From CAZIPE01 sp964541305 (GTDB taxonomy: Bacteria > Patescibacteriota > Saccharimonadia > Saccharimonadales > UBA7683), in NCBI GenBank assembly GCA_964541305.1, contig CAZIPE010000001.1, positions 1 to 64,000 of the forward strand: a stretch of DNA of 64,000 nucleotides. The letters run 5' to 3'. Within the stretch, counting starts at the first letter, position 1; each line of letters starts with the position of its first letter. The position numbers and the translations under genes are program-made. Under the pieces are notes generated by a model, which saw only the letters and a program-made list of their open reading frames with translations, had not been told where the DNA came from and made no database searches. Below are positions 44,647 to 52,816 of the stretch, piece by piece.

Positions 44647-46380
44647 ATGTTAAAAAAACTATCATTTACTATACCTATTGTTGAAACGTTAAAGAGTTAT
44701 CAGCGCTCATGGCTCAGGTTCGATTTACTCGCTGGTGTAACGGTTGCGGCGGTTGCTATTCCGCAGTCTATGGCATACGCACAACTTGCAGGGGCACCGA
44801 TTGCTATGGGATTATATGCCGCGTTTGCCGCAATGATTTTGTATGCACTTTTCTCCACCACCAAACACGTCATAGTTGGGCCTGATGCTGCCATGGCGGC
44901 TCTTACAGGAGCTACGTTGATACCTCTCGCAAGTGGAGGATCGGGGCAATACCTTGCGCTTGTAGCGTTGATGAGTATTTTAGTCGGTATCGCAAGCCTT
45001 ATCGCGGTTGCCGCAAAGCTAAATTTTTTAAGTGAATTTATATCCCGCCCCATACTACTCGGCTATATGGCTGGCTTGGCTTTGGCGGTGATTGCTTCGC
45101 AGGCACCAAAATTGTTCGGTATTCCGGTGCTACCTAAGAGTAACTTCTTTAGTAGCATACTTCATATTATTACTAGCCTTGGTGGCGCTCATGTTCAGAC
45201 AGTACTGTTTAGTATTGCATTGGGTGTATCAGCATATCTGTTATTTCGTTACTTTCCCAAATTACCAGCTAGCATACTAATTTTAATAACTAGTATTGTT
45301 CTCTCGTATCTATTTGATTTTCAAAGTAACGGTATTGCCATTGTGGGCGCTATTCCGTCTGGCTTACCCATCCCAAGTATTCCTCAGGTGAGTTGGTTCG
45401 ATGTCCAAAACTTATTTGTGCCGGCGTTTGCTATTATGATGGTCAGTTACGCGAACACAATTACTACGGCACGTTCGTTTGCCGCTAAGAAGAACGATCA
45501 GATTGATTCCTCTCAAGAGCTTACCGCACTAGGCATCGCTAGTATAGGCTCAGGATTGAGTGGTGGAATTCCAGTTGCCGCCAGTGGCGCTCGCACCGCG
45601 CTTAACGAGCAGAATAAAGCTGTCAGTCAGGTTTCTCAGCTTATTGCAGCACTGTTTATTGCACTAGCGCTGTTGTTTTTTACGCCTGTGCTCAAGTACC
45701 TTCCTCAGCCTGCGCTCGCAGTTATTATAATAATGGCAGTACTGACGTTATTTAACATCACAGAACTTCGTTCAATATGGCACGCCTGGCAACCTGAGGC
45801 AGTACTGGCAATTATTACCGTGCTTGGTGTAACGTTCCTCGGTATATTCCAGGGTTTACTGGTAGCAATACTTCTGGCTATTGTGAATCTCATACGCACT
45901 AGCGCTTTTCCTACTGATGCAGTACTTGGGGTCGCGGAAGATGGGTCAATTAGAGATAAAAAACGTCCACCAAAGACAGAGCCTGTCCCCGGTATAATTA
46001 TGTATCGTTTTGACGCACCACTATATTTTGGCAATGCTAACTTCTTTCGACAACGGGTAATCGAGTTACTTGATGAAAATCCTGCAGCTCGCTGGTTTCT
46101 GTGGGACGCAGAAACCATTACGTCACTTGACTCAACTGGCGCCCAAATGCTTCTTGGACTTATGCAAGAACTTAAGGCACGAAAAATTACATTTTGTATT
46201 GCCCGCATGAAAGGTCCGATTCGCTCGACAATTAACAAAACAAATCGTCTTTCAAATGCCTTTAAGTCTGTCCCGCATTATCCAAGTATGGGGAAGGCAC
46301 TCACTGCGTTTGAGGAGGAGTCTGGACGCAATACACGGGTAGCGAAACTTGTTAAAAAATCTAAAATACTTAGGAAATAG
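44647..46380 (+). CDS. SulP-family anion transporter with STAS domain
   Basis: A 577-residue membrane protein with about 11-12 helices starting with the SulP signature AGVTVAAVAIPQSMAYAQLA, and a C-terminal cytoplasmic STAS domain (about 440-555, including LWDAETITSLDSTGAQML). Such proteins import sulfate, bicarbonate or other anions. No sulfate-assimilation enzyme is in this window, so bicarbonate is equally possible. A TATAAT-like box lies about 14 nt before the ATG. A rhodanese gene follows. Confidence 0.9.
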   Translation: MLKKLSFTIPIVETLKSYQRSWLRFDLLAGVTVAAVAIPQSMAYAQLAGAPIAMGLYAAFAAMILYALFSTTKHVIVGPDAAMAALTGATLIPLASGGSGQYLALVALMSILVGIASLIAVAAKLNFLSEFISRPILLGYMAGLALAVIASQAPKLFGIPVLPKSNFFSSILHIITSLGGAHVQTVLFSIALGVSAYLLFRYFPKLPASILILITSIVLSYLFDFQSNGIAIVGAIPSGLPIPSIPQVSWFDVQNLFVPAFAIMMVSYANTITTARSFAAKKNDQIDSSQELTALGIASIGSGLSGGIPVAASGARTALNEQNKAVSQVSQLIAALFIALALLFFTPVLKYLPQPALAVIIIMAVLTLFNITELRSIWHAWQPEAVLAIITVLGVTFLGIFQGLLVAILLAIVNLIRTSAFPTDAVLGVAEDGSIRDKKRPPKTEPVPGIIMYRFDAPLYFGNANFFRQRVIELLDENPAARWFLWDAETITSLDSTGAQMLLGLMQELKARKITFCIARMKGPIRSTINKTNRLSNAFKSVPHYPSMGKALTAFEEESGRNTRVAKLVKKSKILRK

Positions 46381-46416
46381 TATTCAACGTAAAATCCGTC
46401 GTATTGCACTAAATGG

Positions 46417-46422
46417 TATAAT
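46417..46422 (+). promoter_or_regulatory. -10 box of the rhodanese gene
   Basis: TATAAT ends 6 nt before the ATG at 46429, which predicts a leaderless mRNA. No Shine-Dalgarno is present. Confidence 0.55.
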
Positions 46423-46428
46423 GTAGGT

Positions 46429-46695
46429 ATGGATAGAGTAATAATTGATGTTAGGGAGCCTGAGGAGTACTCCGTTGATCATGTTGAGGGCGCAATAAAC
46501 ATCCCTCCTAGCGAAATTATGGCTGGTTCACGTAAGTTGGATGGTCTACCCAAGGATACGGAGCTCATTTTATATTGTGTTTCAGGTAGTCGTTCGAATG
46601 TCTCAGCTAACATTTTAAGATCCCAGGGATTTACAAATATTGTAAACGGCATCAACAAGCAACAGGTTAAAGCTAAGTACGCCAGTATCAAGTAG
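46429..46695 (+). CDS. Single-domain rhodanese-like sulfurtransferase
   Basis: An 88-residue rhodanese domain: IDVREPEEYSVDHVEGAINIP at the start and an active-site loop with catalytic C50 (YCVSGSRS). Small rhodaneses of the PspE/GlpE class carry sulfane sulfur between thiols. Because it directly follows the SulP transporter, a link to sulfur handling is tempting, but it has its own promoter. Family assignment is firm, and the in vivo partner is unknown. Confidence 0.9.
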   Translation: MDRVIIDVREPEEYSVDHVEGAINIPPSEIMAGSRKLDGLPKDTELILYCVSGSRSNVSANILRSQGFTNIVNGINKQQVKAKYASIK

Positions 46696-46740
46696 TGTCT
46701 CCCTCTTTAATTTGCCGATTTGAGAGAGTATCTTAGTAAT

Positions 46741-47238
46741 ATGACGGACGTACACGAACTGGTTGACAGAAGTGACTTTAGTGCATATCTGCCACTGGGC
46801 GAAGTTGAAAGCCGTGGCCTAGGAGTCTTGTACATAGCAGATAGTCTGCAGATTGATGAATTGGCAGTGTATATAGGAGACGGTATATTCAAAGGCATCT
46901 CGCCAGAAATTCGACCACAAGCGTTAACGCTAAGATTAAGGATTGATAATCACAAAGATTCGAACAAAGGAGATGCTCTTCGACCGTACCTTTATGTCAA
47001 TAAAATTGATACTTCGATTCTCGAACAACCAGCAGTCCTTATGGCGACGCTACTGCCACAATTAACTGCACATTACCAAACATTAGTTAGTGAAAATACA
47101 AATGTAACGCAAAGAATGACGAATAGTGAACTGCAGGACAGACTGAATCTTTATAAACGGACACTTAGGGCGCTTGAGGCCAGGGAAAAAACAATCGATC
47201 CAATTGATGGGTTAATAAATATGTTAGACACGGCTTGA
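46741..47238 (+). CDS. Hypothetical protein (165 aa)
   Basis: A soluble protein of 165 residues starting MTDVHELVDRSDFSAYLP. I take the ATG at 46741 rather than a TTG 21 nt upstream. A beta-rich first half and a helical last third (LQDRLNLYKRTLRALEAREK) are visible, but no recognised motif. The 3' end overlaps the convergent small membrane-protein gene by 15 nt. Confidence 0.6.
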   Translation: MTDVHELVDRSDFSAYLPLGEVESRGLGVLYIADSLQIDELAVYIGDGIFKGISPEIRPQALTLRLRIDNHKDSNKGDALRPYLYVNKIDTSILEQPAVLMATLLPQLTAHYQTLVSENTNVTQRMTNSELQDRLNLYKRTLRALEAREKTIDPIDGLINMLDTA

Positions 47239-47505
47239 AAGCAAGAATATCATAACAATGAGCCCAACTGTTCGTCGTGCGTACGTAATGCCAGAAAATA
47301 TCTCAAGCCAAGCCCAGGTAAAAAAAGCTCCGAAACCAACAAGTTGCAAGAGTAGCTGTAGCTGAAGGCTGCTTTCTGGTATCACGCGTTGAGCAAGAAG
47401 GCACACCACACCTGTTATTAAAGGTGTATTTGGAAATTGCCACCAGATGACTTTATCATTTTTATCTTTATAGCAGCGGTCAATAATAGACTGTTTTTTG
47501 CTCAT
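47224..47505 (-). CDS. Small membrane protein (93 aa)
   Basis: A 93-residue protein with two to three hydrophobic helices (about 27-42, 48-68 and 75-90), separated by TYARRTVG. The basic N-terminus (MSKKQSIIDRCYKDKNDK) should face the cytoplasm. No family is recognised, though small proteins of this shape are frequent in Saccharibacteria. It is divergent from the 47597 gene. Confidence 0.55.
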   Translation of the reverse strand: MSKKQSIIDRCYKDKNDKVIWWQFPNTPLITGVVCLLAQRVIPESSLQLQLLLQLVGFGAFFTWAWLEIFSGITYARRTVGLIVMIFLLSSRV

Positions 47506-47539
47506 ATGCTTATTTTACCGAATTACCACCAAAAAGTCA

Positions 47540-47568
47540 TTGACATAAGCAATTTCCAGGACTATAAC
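47540..47568 (+). promoter_or_regulatory. Consensus sigma70 promoter
   Basis: TTGACA at 47540-47545 and TATAAC at 47563-47568 are 17 nt apart. They drive the 62-aa gene at 47597, which also has AAAGGA 5 nt before its ATG. This is one of the best promoters in the window. Confidence 0.75.
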
Positions 47569-47596
47569 AGTATCAATACTAAACGAAAGGATATAT

Positions 47597-47785
47597 ATGT
47601 GTTCAGAGTTTGGAGTGCCCGTTAATCGGAATGAGTTAAGTTGCCATAGTAGGTGTTCGTATACAGATATAGGAGGTGGGGTGCTCGCTGTAGAGTGCTC
47701 AATGGAGCCAGGTCAGGTTGCGGTTATGATCCCTACTGGAGACAATGATACCTTTGTCAGACAGCAACAGTTAAATCCGTCCTAG
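47597..47785 (+). CDS. Small Cys-containing hypothetical protein (62 aa)
   Basis: A 62-residue protein with Cys at 2, 16, 20 and 34 (MCSEFG, SCHSRCSYTD, VECSME). The Cys pattern could bind metal, but the spacing is not a known zinc ribbon. The gene is well supported despite its size: consensus promoter, ribosome binding site AAAGGA, and a terminator at 47802-47831. No family is recognised. Confidence 0.65.
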   Translation: MCSEFGVPVNRNELSCHSRCSYTDIGGGVLAVECSMEPGQVAVMIPTGDNDTFVRQQQLNPS

Positions 47786-47801
47786 TCTAGATGAAACATA
47801 A

Positions 47802-47831
47802 AAAAGACTGCCCTAATGAGCAGTCTTTTTT
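47802..47831. terminator. Bidirectional intrinsic terminator
   Basis: AAAAAAGACTGC and GCAGTCTTTTTT form an inverted repeat with a short loop between the convergent 62-aa gene and rplL. The A-run and T-run on both sides make it able to end transcription from either strand. Exact ends may be off by one or two bases. Confidence 0.85.
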
Positions 47832-47852
47832 AGTTGTAAGAACTAAACGAGA

Positions 47853-48230
47853 CTAGGCTAGTTCAACGGTTGCGCCAGCTTCTTCAAGTGACTTCTTTGC
47901 AGCTTCGGCTTCTTCTTTGTTAGCCTTTTCTTTTACTGCTTTTGGAGCACCATCAACAATAGCTTTTGCTTCACCAAGACCAAGACCAGTGATTTCTTTT
48001 ACTGCTTTGATCACGGCTACTTTTTGAGCACCAGCATCCTTAAGAATTACGTCAAATTCGCTCTTCTCGTCTGCTGCTGCACCGCCACCGTCACCTGCTG
48101 GTGCGGCAACTGCTGCAACTGCTGCTGCAGGCTCAATGCCATATTCATCTTTTAGAATTGTTTTCAGTTCGTTTACTTCTAATACAGTCAAGCCTGTAAG
48201 CTGTTCTGCAATCTTCTTTAAATCAGCCAT
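47853..48230 (-). CDS. rplL: Ribosomal protein L7/L12
   Basis: A 125-residue stalk protein: N-terminal dimerisation domain (LKKIAEQLTGLTVLEVNELK), Ala/Gly-rich hinge (about 36-55) and C-terminal factor-binding domain (KVAVIKAVKEITGLGLGEAK). It recruits translation GTPases. It follows rplJ by 28 nt in the usual order and shares the L10 leader upstream. Confidence 0.97.
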   Translation of the reverse strand: MADLKKIAEQLTGLTVLEVNELKTILKDEYGIEPAAAVAAVAAPAGDGGGAAADEKSEFDVILKDAGAQKVAVIKAVKEITGLGLGEAKAIVDGAPKAVKEKANKEEAEAAKKSLEEAGATVELA

Positions 48231-48258
48231 GTGATTTCCTTTCGGTTTATTACGTTAT

Positions 48259-48783
48259 CTAACTTGTAGCTTTAGCCTCAACACCATCGAGGAGTGCGTG
48301 TAGGTTGCCAGAAAGGCCACTTACCACATCGTTTAGTGGTGATGAGAGCGTTGCCATTACTTGAGCGATAAGCTCGTTCTTGCTCGGAAGTATCGCAAAT
48401 GCATTTACATCTTCGCTACCAAGAACTACTCCATCTGCTTGCAAACCTGCTACCAAATGTATATCTGGGTTTGTTTTGGCAAACTTTGCTAGTACTTGTG
48501 CTGGCGCCACTTCATCTTCTGGATTGAAAGCATACAGGAGCTGCTCAGCATACTGAGATAAATCAGCATCTTTAAGGCTCTCAATACGAGAAACTGCAAG
48601 ACGAAATAGACGGTTTTTTACTACCTTTATCTCTGTGCCGTTTTCTCGTGCCAGGCGACGAAGTGTTTGCATATCTTTCACACTCAAACCCTTGTACTGT
48701 GCGAGTAGAGTGAATTTTGAGGTTGAAAGTAGCTCCACTACTTCCGCAACAACAGATTCTTTTTGTTCACGACTTAGTGCCAT
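48259..48783 (-). CDS. rplJ: Ribosomal protein L10
   Basis: A 174-residue stalk-base protein beginning MALSREQKESVVAEVVELL, with the conserved YKGLSVKDMQTLRRLAREN. It anchors L7/L12 dimers and autoregulates its own mRNA through the leader at 48836-48955. rplJL is separated from rplKA, which are at 59-61 kb here. Confidence 0.97.
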   Translation of the reverse strand: MALSREQKESVVAEVVELLSTSKFTLLAQYKGLSVKDMQTLRRLARENGTEIKVVKNRLFRLAVSRIESLKDADLSQYAEQLLYAFNPEDEVAPAQVLAKFAKTNPDIHLVAGLQADGVVLGSEDVNAFAILPSKNELIAQVMATLSSPLNDVVSGLSGNLHALLDGVEAKATS

Positions 48784-48835
48784 AAACTTCCTCTCTTATT
48801 ACGTTTATTTCGACCAGTTATGTTAATGAACAGAC

Positions 48836-48955
48836 TAAAAAAGTCTTTGGTTATCGCATTGCCAAAGACTTAGGGACAAAAACAAAGTGTTTGTTTCACG
48901 CCTCGGTAAGTCTTATTGATTGTGTACAATCTGCTTACTGTCTTTGGTAATGATC
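48836..48955 (-). ncRNA. L10 leader RNA with intrinsic attenuator
   Basis: The transcript upstream of rplJ contains ACCAAAGACAGTAAG (48948-48934) and CTTACCGAGG (48910-48901), the pairing segments and kink-turn-like core of the ribosomal L10 leader family. Downstream, AAGTCTTTGG and CCAAAGACTT (48871-48862 with 48850-48841) form a 10-bp hairpin followed by a U-run. ACCAAAGAC of the leader core repeats the terminator arm (CCAAAGACTT), so the two could compete. L10 or the L10-L12 complex is expected to bind and repress. Confidence 0.8.
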
Positions 48956-48961
48956 TGTAAT

Positions 48962-48990
48962 ATCTTACAGTAGTTGAACAGATTGGTCAA
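48962..48990 (-). promoter_or_regulatory. Promoter of rplJL
   Basis: TTGACC (48990-48985) and TAAGAT (48967-48962) on the minus strand are 17 nt apart, which places the start near 48955, just before the L10 leader core. The promoter lies back to back with that of the GGDEF gene. Confidence 0.7.
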
Positions 48991-48994
48991 TACA

Positions 48995-49024
48995 TTGACA
49001 TTAATAGATAAAACGTGCTATAAT
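48995..49024 (+). promoter_or_regulatory. Strong promoter of the GGDEF gene
   Basis: TTGACA at 48995-49000 and TATAAT at 49019-49024, 18 nt apart. The ATG at 49032 is 7 nt downstream of the -10 box, so the mRNA would begin at the start codon. Confidence 0.75.
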
Positions 49025-49031
49025 ATAATTA

Positions 49032-49652
49032 ATGAGAACTGTCATGGAAAAAACACTTGCACGCGGTGGTGATGCATTACGATTTGCGCGTAAGACTATT
49101 GGTCATTCTGCGCTCAAATTTGCTGAAATAGTTGATCCTGCCATAAAATTCGAAAACGAAACAGATGCGCTATCAGGTTTATTGACGTTCGATGCTTTTA
49201 AATGTTATTACGAGGCAAATGTTAATAATAATCGCCGAGCTCGTCTTGAGGGTGCCAAAGATTATTTATTGCTAGCAGATCTCGATAACTTCGGACAGTT
49301 CAATAAAACAAGAGGTCATCTTTATGGCGACTCAGTAATAGCAGATATTGGTAGTCGTATTAAAGTATTCAAAAGAATTGAAGACCTTGCATGCAGACGT
49401 GGGGGCGACGAATTTATGGTACTTTTTCATGATGCACTTGCACTCGATCCAATTGTTCAGAATCTCCGACACTTGAACGAACAGATATATGCAGATTACC
49501 AACAGCTCACAAGTGTAAGTATGGGCATGGTTGAGGTGAGGCGTGGAGACGATTTTAGCTTAGTGCACAAGTTAGCGGATGCAGCTCTGAGCGATGTCAA
49601 GCTTAATGGCCGTAATGATATCCGTGTTTATGAAAGATTCGACACCGCCTAA
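49032..49652 (+). CDS. GGDEF-domain protein, probable diguanylate cyclase
   Basis: A 206-residue soluble protein with a GGDEF domain from about residue 45. The active-site GGDEF is intact at 124-128, the metal-binding Asp of LLADLDNF is at about 83, and an inhibitory I-site RxxD (RIED, 115-118) stands exactly five residues before GGDEF. It should therefore make cyclic di-GMP and be feedback-inhibited. There is no sensor domain except the 45-residue N-terminus. No EAL, HD-GYP or PilZ gene is in this window. Expression is from a near-consensus promoter and a leaderless mRNA. Confidence 0.88.
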   Translation: MRTVMEKTLARGGDALRFARKTIGHSALKFAEIVDPAIKFENETDALSGLLTFDAFKCYYEANVNNNRRARLEGAKDYLLLADLDNFGQFNKTRGHLYGDSVIADIGSRIKVFKRIEDLACRRGGDEFMVLFHDALALDPIVQNLRHLNEQIYADYQQLTSVSMGMVEVRRGDDFSLVHKLADAALSDVKLNGRNDIRVYERFDTA

Positions 49653-49660
49653 CGGTGTGA

Positions 49661-51169
49661 CTATTTCAAAAATAGTAAGTATGCTAAATTGTTTGATTCA
49701 ATCTTGTATTCGAACCCTGTTGTGTTTAAAAACAATGTAAAGTCTTTCGCGTCTGGTGCTATGACATCGAATCCAATCAAGACTCTCCCGCTATCTGCGC
49801 CCATTCCTCTGTAGTGAAATAGGCTAATATTCCAGCGTCGACCGAGTGCTTTTAAGAAGTCACCAAGTGCGCCCGGTCTTTCAGGAAAGTCAAAATGCAC
49901 GAGGATTTCATTTTTTGGCCCTTCAGCTCCTCCGACCATGTGGCGAATATGTTCTTTTGCAAGTTCGTTATCAGTCAGGTCTATTATGTTGTATCCTTTT
50001 TTGGTTAGTCTCGTAGATATCATGCGAGCATCATTGACGTCATGTGTTGTAATGCCTACGAGTATGTGAGCTCGTGACAAATTATTCTGCCGATAATTAA
50101 ACTCACTGATATTGTGTTTTCCAAGATCTTTACAAAAATGTTCGAGTGCGCCTTGTTTTTCAGGTAATTCAACTGAAAAAAGTGCTTCGTGACCACTACC
50201 AATGAGTGTTCGCTCTGTAATAAACTGCAGTCGCTCAAAACTCATGTTTGCGCCACTATTTATAGCTACAACATGGTCGGTTTCTGTCAGTGTGTGTGTT
50301 TGGGTGTATTTTTCTATGCCCGCAACACCAAGGGCGCCAGCTGGCTCAACAATTGAGCGTGTTTCTTCATAGATCCGTTTAATGGCAGCACATAATTGAT
50401 CGTTTGTTACTAAAACAACCTCATCTACGTATTTTTTCGCGATATCAAAAGTGTTCTTACCGATTTGCTTAACAGCTACCCCGTCAGCGAATATACCCAC
50501 ATGAGGCAAGCTTACTCGTTTATTATGCCTGAGTGCTTCATGAAGCGTTGCGGCATCTTCCGGCTCAACTCCAATGATTTTGACATCGGGATGAGTAGAT
50601 TTGATCGCACGAGCAACTCCTGCAATTAATCCCCCGCCACCAACAGGAACAAACACATGTGTAACCGACGGCAACTGTTGGAGTATTTCGCCACCAATTG
50701 TTCCCTGGCCCTCAATGACAAGTGGGTCGTCAAACGGATGTATGAATATACGACCGGTCTTTTTTCGTAGTTTCTCGCAGTGTTCAGCTGCCTCGGAGTA
50801 ATTGTCACCGCTGAGAATAATCTCGGCTCCATAGCCCGCTACTGCATCAATTTTTATGCGTGGTGTAGTCTTTGGCATAACAATTAATGCCGAAATACCT
50901 AATTTCTGCGCACTTAACGCGACACCCTGTGCGTGATTTCCGGCACTTGCTGCAATTACGCCCGACTTCTTCTCTACTGGTGTGAGCGACAGCATCTTAT
51001 TGTAAGCACCCCTGATTTTAAATGAAAAAACTGGTTGCATGTCTTCCCGTTTAAAATATACATTGGTAGATAGTGCTGTACTCAATTTGGGCGCCTTCTC
51101 AAGTGGCGTACGAACAACAACATTATATATGTTTGATGTATCGGAGATGCCTGGTATGTTATTTGTCAT
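49661..51169 (-). CDS. ilvA: Threonine ammonia-lyase (biosynthetic type)
   Basis: A 502-residue PLP enzyme converting threonine to 2-oxobutyrate and ammonia. The PLP-binding Lys is K51 in FSFKIRGAYN; SAGNHAQG and the Gly-rich phosphate loop GGGGLIAG follow. Two ACT-like regulatory domains are visible (about 325-500). I take ATG 51169, which has AAGG upstream; it overlaps the ridA stop. It is the third gene of leuA-like-ridA-ilvA, and no other isoleucine gene is in the window. Confidence 0.88.
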   Translation of the reverse strand: MTNNIPGISDTSNIYNVVVRTPLEKAPKLSTALSTNVYFKREDMQPVFSFKIRGAYNKMLSLTPVEKKSGVIAASAGNHAQGVALSAQKLGISALIVMPKTTPRIKIDAVAGYGAEIILSGDNYSEAAEHCEKLRKKTGRIFIHPFDDPLVIEGQGTIGGEILQQLPSVTHVFVPVGGGGLIAGVARAIKSTHPDVKIIGVEPEDAATLHEALRHNKRVSLPHVGIFADGVAVKQIGKNTFDIAKKYVDEVVLVTNDQLCAAIKRIYEETRSIVEPAGALGVAGIEKYTQTHTLTETDHVVAINSGANMSFERLQFITERTLIGSGHEALFSVELPEKQGALEHFCKDLGKHNISEFNYRQNNLSRAHILVGITTHDVNDARMISTRLTKKGYNIIDLTDNELAKEHIRHMVGGAEGPKNEILVHFDFPERPGALGDFLKALGRRWNISLFHYRGMGADSGRVLIGFDVIAPDAKDFTLFLNTTGFEYKIESNNLAYLLFLK

Positions 51170-51542
51170 CACTACCTTGTACAATTACTGATATTTCAAC
51201 TAGTAACGGAACTTCACCGGCTACTGGTGGTAGTTCTCGTACGCCAACACATTCTCGAGTCGGTGGATATTCGCCAAAGAAGTCACCGTATAACTCGTTC
51301 ATTTTTTCAAAGTCTGACATGTGCGTGAGATATACCCGTGAATTTACAACCGAATGTCTCGATAGTTTGTTTTGCTTAAGTATTGTATCAATATTTTTCA
51401 GTGCTTGAGTCATTTGGTCGCTAAAATCGTGAGAGGCTGTTTTGCTAACTGGGTCGACACCGACTTGACCTGCAACAAAGTATAGTCCACCAGCTTTGCG
51501 TATTATTGAATATGGTCCATATGTCTCGGTTTTCATATACAT
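51159..51542 (-). CDS. ridA: RidA/YjgF-family enamine deaminase
   Basis: A 127-residue protein with family motifs: GPYSIIRKAGGLYFVAGQVG, ASHDFSDQMTQALKNID and the Arg of VNSRVYLTHM. RidA hydrolyses reactive enamine/imine intermediates, mostly released by PLP enzymes such as IlvA, so its place directly upstream of ilvA makes functional sense. It starts 3 nt after the leuA-like stop. Confidence 0.88.
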   Translation of the reverse strand: MYMKTETYGPYSIIRKAGGLYFVAGQVGVDPVSKTASHDFSDQMTQALKNIDTILKQNKLSRHSVVNSRVYLTHMSDFEKMNELYGDFFGEYPPTRECVGVRELPPVAGEVPLLVEISVIVQGSDDK

Positions 51543-51545
51543 ATA

Positions 51546-52742
51546 TCAATTGGTTATTGCATTGGAATTTGTTTTTGCGGCGTGCGTGCCTTTCCGCCCT
51601 TGATATTTTCCTTCCTCGTGGATTGCGTTTTGTGCATGTCCCCAAAAAGTTGGATCATAAGGTGTGTATAGGCGGTGACCATTTTCTCCCCCCGCAATAA
51701 TACCAGCACTATGTATGCCAGATCGATGAACGTTCGTGTCGCGGCCTACAACTGGACTTTGCCTAGACACCTCTTGACCTGCGTATTTCATCACAGCTTC
51801 TGCTGTTAATACTGAATATTCTGGATTAAAACGCCATCCGACAGGAACACCTAAATCACCAGTAAACTTAAAGACTCCTCCTATAAACGGAAAGACATCT
51901 GCATTACCTGCCCTCTCACCAAGTCCACAAATTGTTGTTTCTGCCTGCACCTTAATTATTCTTTCATATTGCTTGGAATATTTTGCCGCAGCCTTTACAA
52001 GGCTATAGCTGTTGGCCACTGCCATGCCAAGGTCGTTGTGGCAATGTGCAGATATCGTCACGTCGGGATTTAGTGGCTGTATCCATGCTATCGCTTTGTA
52101 GTAAAAGTCTTCCATCCACGAAGGATCGCGCTGGCCGACTGTATCAGGGAGATTGATGACATCAGCACCTTCATCTACTGCAGCTTTTATAACGCGTTCT
52201 AAATACACTGGATCGGTTGTACTTGCAGCTTCTGCAGAAAACTCGACAGTGCCATCTGACGACTGATCTACTAATTCACGTGCCTGCTTTACTGCAGCCC
52301 TCCCCATACGAAGCACTTCATCGGGGCTCATATCTGGAAATTTTTCAGCCATATGTTCGTTATCGGTTGACACAAAGGTGTGGATGCGTGGTCGCGAAGC
52401 ATATTGCACAGCATCCCAGGTTGCCTCAATGTCGGCAGGTGTTGTGCGTGATAAACCCGCAATTATTGGTGAGTCCCATGCGGTATCTTGGTGACCATCG
52501 GGTGTCCAGAGGTGTGTGGAATATATCTCATTGCCCACTTGCTTGGATACTGAACTCACTTCTTCGCTGTCACCAGGTGTTGCTGGAAACCCCGCCTCTA
52601 TTACTCCAATTCCAAGAGAAGCCAGTTTGTCAGCTATTTCTGGCTTTGATCCCTCGGGAAACTGATTTTCTTTAGGTAGTGCCTGAGCACCATCGCGTAA
52701 AGTTGTGTCGAATATAGTTATATCTACATGTGCTTCTGTCAT
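51546..52742 (-). CDS. 2-Isopropylmalate-synthase-like enzyme without regulatory domain
   Basis: A 398-residue TIM-barrel enzyme of the HMGL-like family: DTTLRDGAQ at 11-19, metal-binding HCHND near 231, GLGERAGN near 275, and the linker RSGIHSAGI. It condenses acetyl-CoA with a 2-oxo acid. Full-length LeuA is about 500-550 residues with a C-terminal leucine-binding domain, absent here. Homocitrate or citramalate synthase activity cannot be excluded. It is the first gene of the operon behind the predicted Leu/Ile attenuator. Confidence 0.8.
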   Translation of the reverse strand: MTEAHVDITIFDTTLRDGAQALPKENQFPEGSKPEIADKLASLGIGVIEAGFPATPGDSEEVSSVSKQVGNEIYSTHLWTPDGHQDTAWDSPIIAGLSRTTPADIEATWDAVQYASRPRIHTFVSTDNEHMAEKFPDMSPDEVLRMGRAAVKQARELVDQSSDGTVEFSAEAASTTDPVYLERVIKAAVDEGADVINLPDTVGQRDPSWMEDFYYKAIAWIQPLNPDVTISAHCHNDLGMAVANSYSLVKAAAKYSKQYERIIKVQAETTICGLGERAGNADVFPFIGGVFKFTGDLGVPVGWRFNPEYSVLTAEAVMKYAGQEVSRQSPVVGRDTNVHRSGIHSAGIIAGGENGHRLYTPYDPTFWGHAQNAIHEEGKYQGRKGTHAAKTNSNAITN

Positions 52743-52765
52743 TGATTATCCTTGCAAATTGAATT

Positions 52766-52793
52766 TATTAAAAACCGAGTGTTGAAACTCGGT
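52766..52793 (-). terminator. Attenuator terminator of the leuA-ridA-ilvA operon
   Basis: ACCGAGT (52793-52787) pairs with ACTCGGT (52780-52774), followed by a U-rich tract to 52766. It lies about 25 nt before the leuA-like ATG, inside the leader. Its 5' arm and loop (CCGAGTTTCAAC) can alternatively pair with GTTGAAGCTCGG at 52837-52826, which would prevent the terminator. Confidence 0.75.
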
Positions 52794-52816
52794 ATTCTTC
52801 TAGGCTGTGCGTGGCG

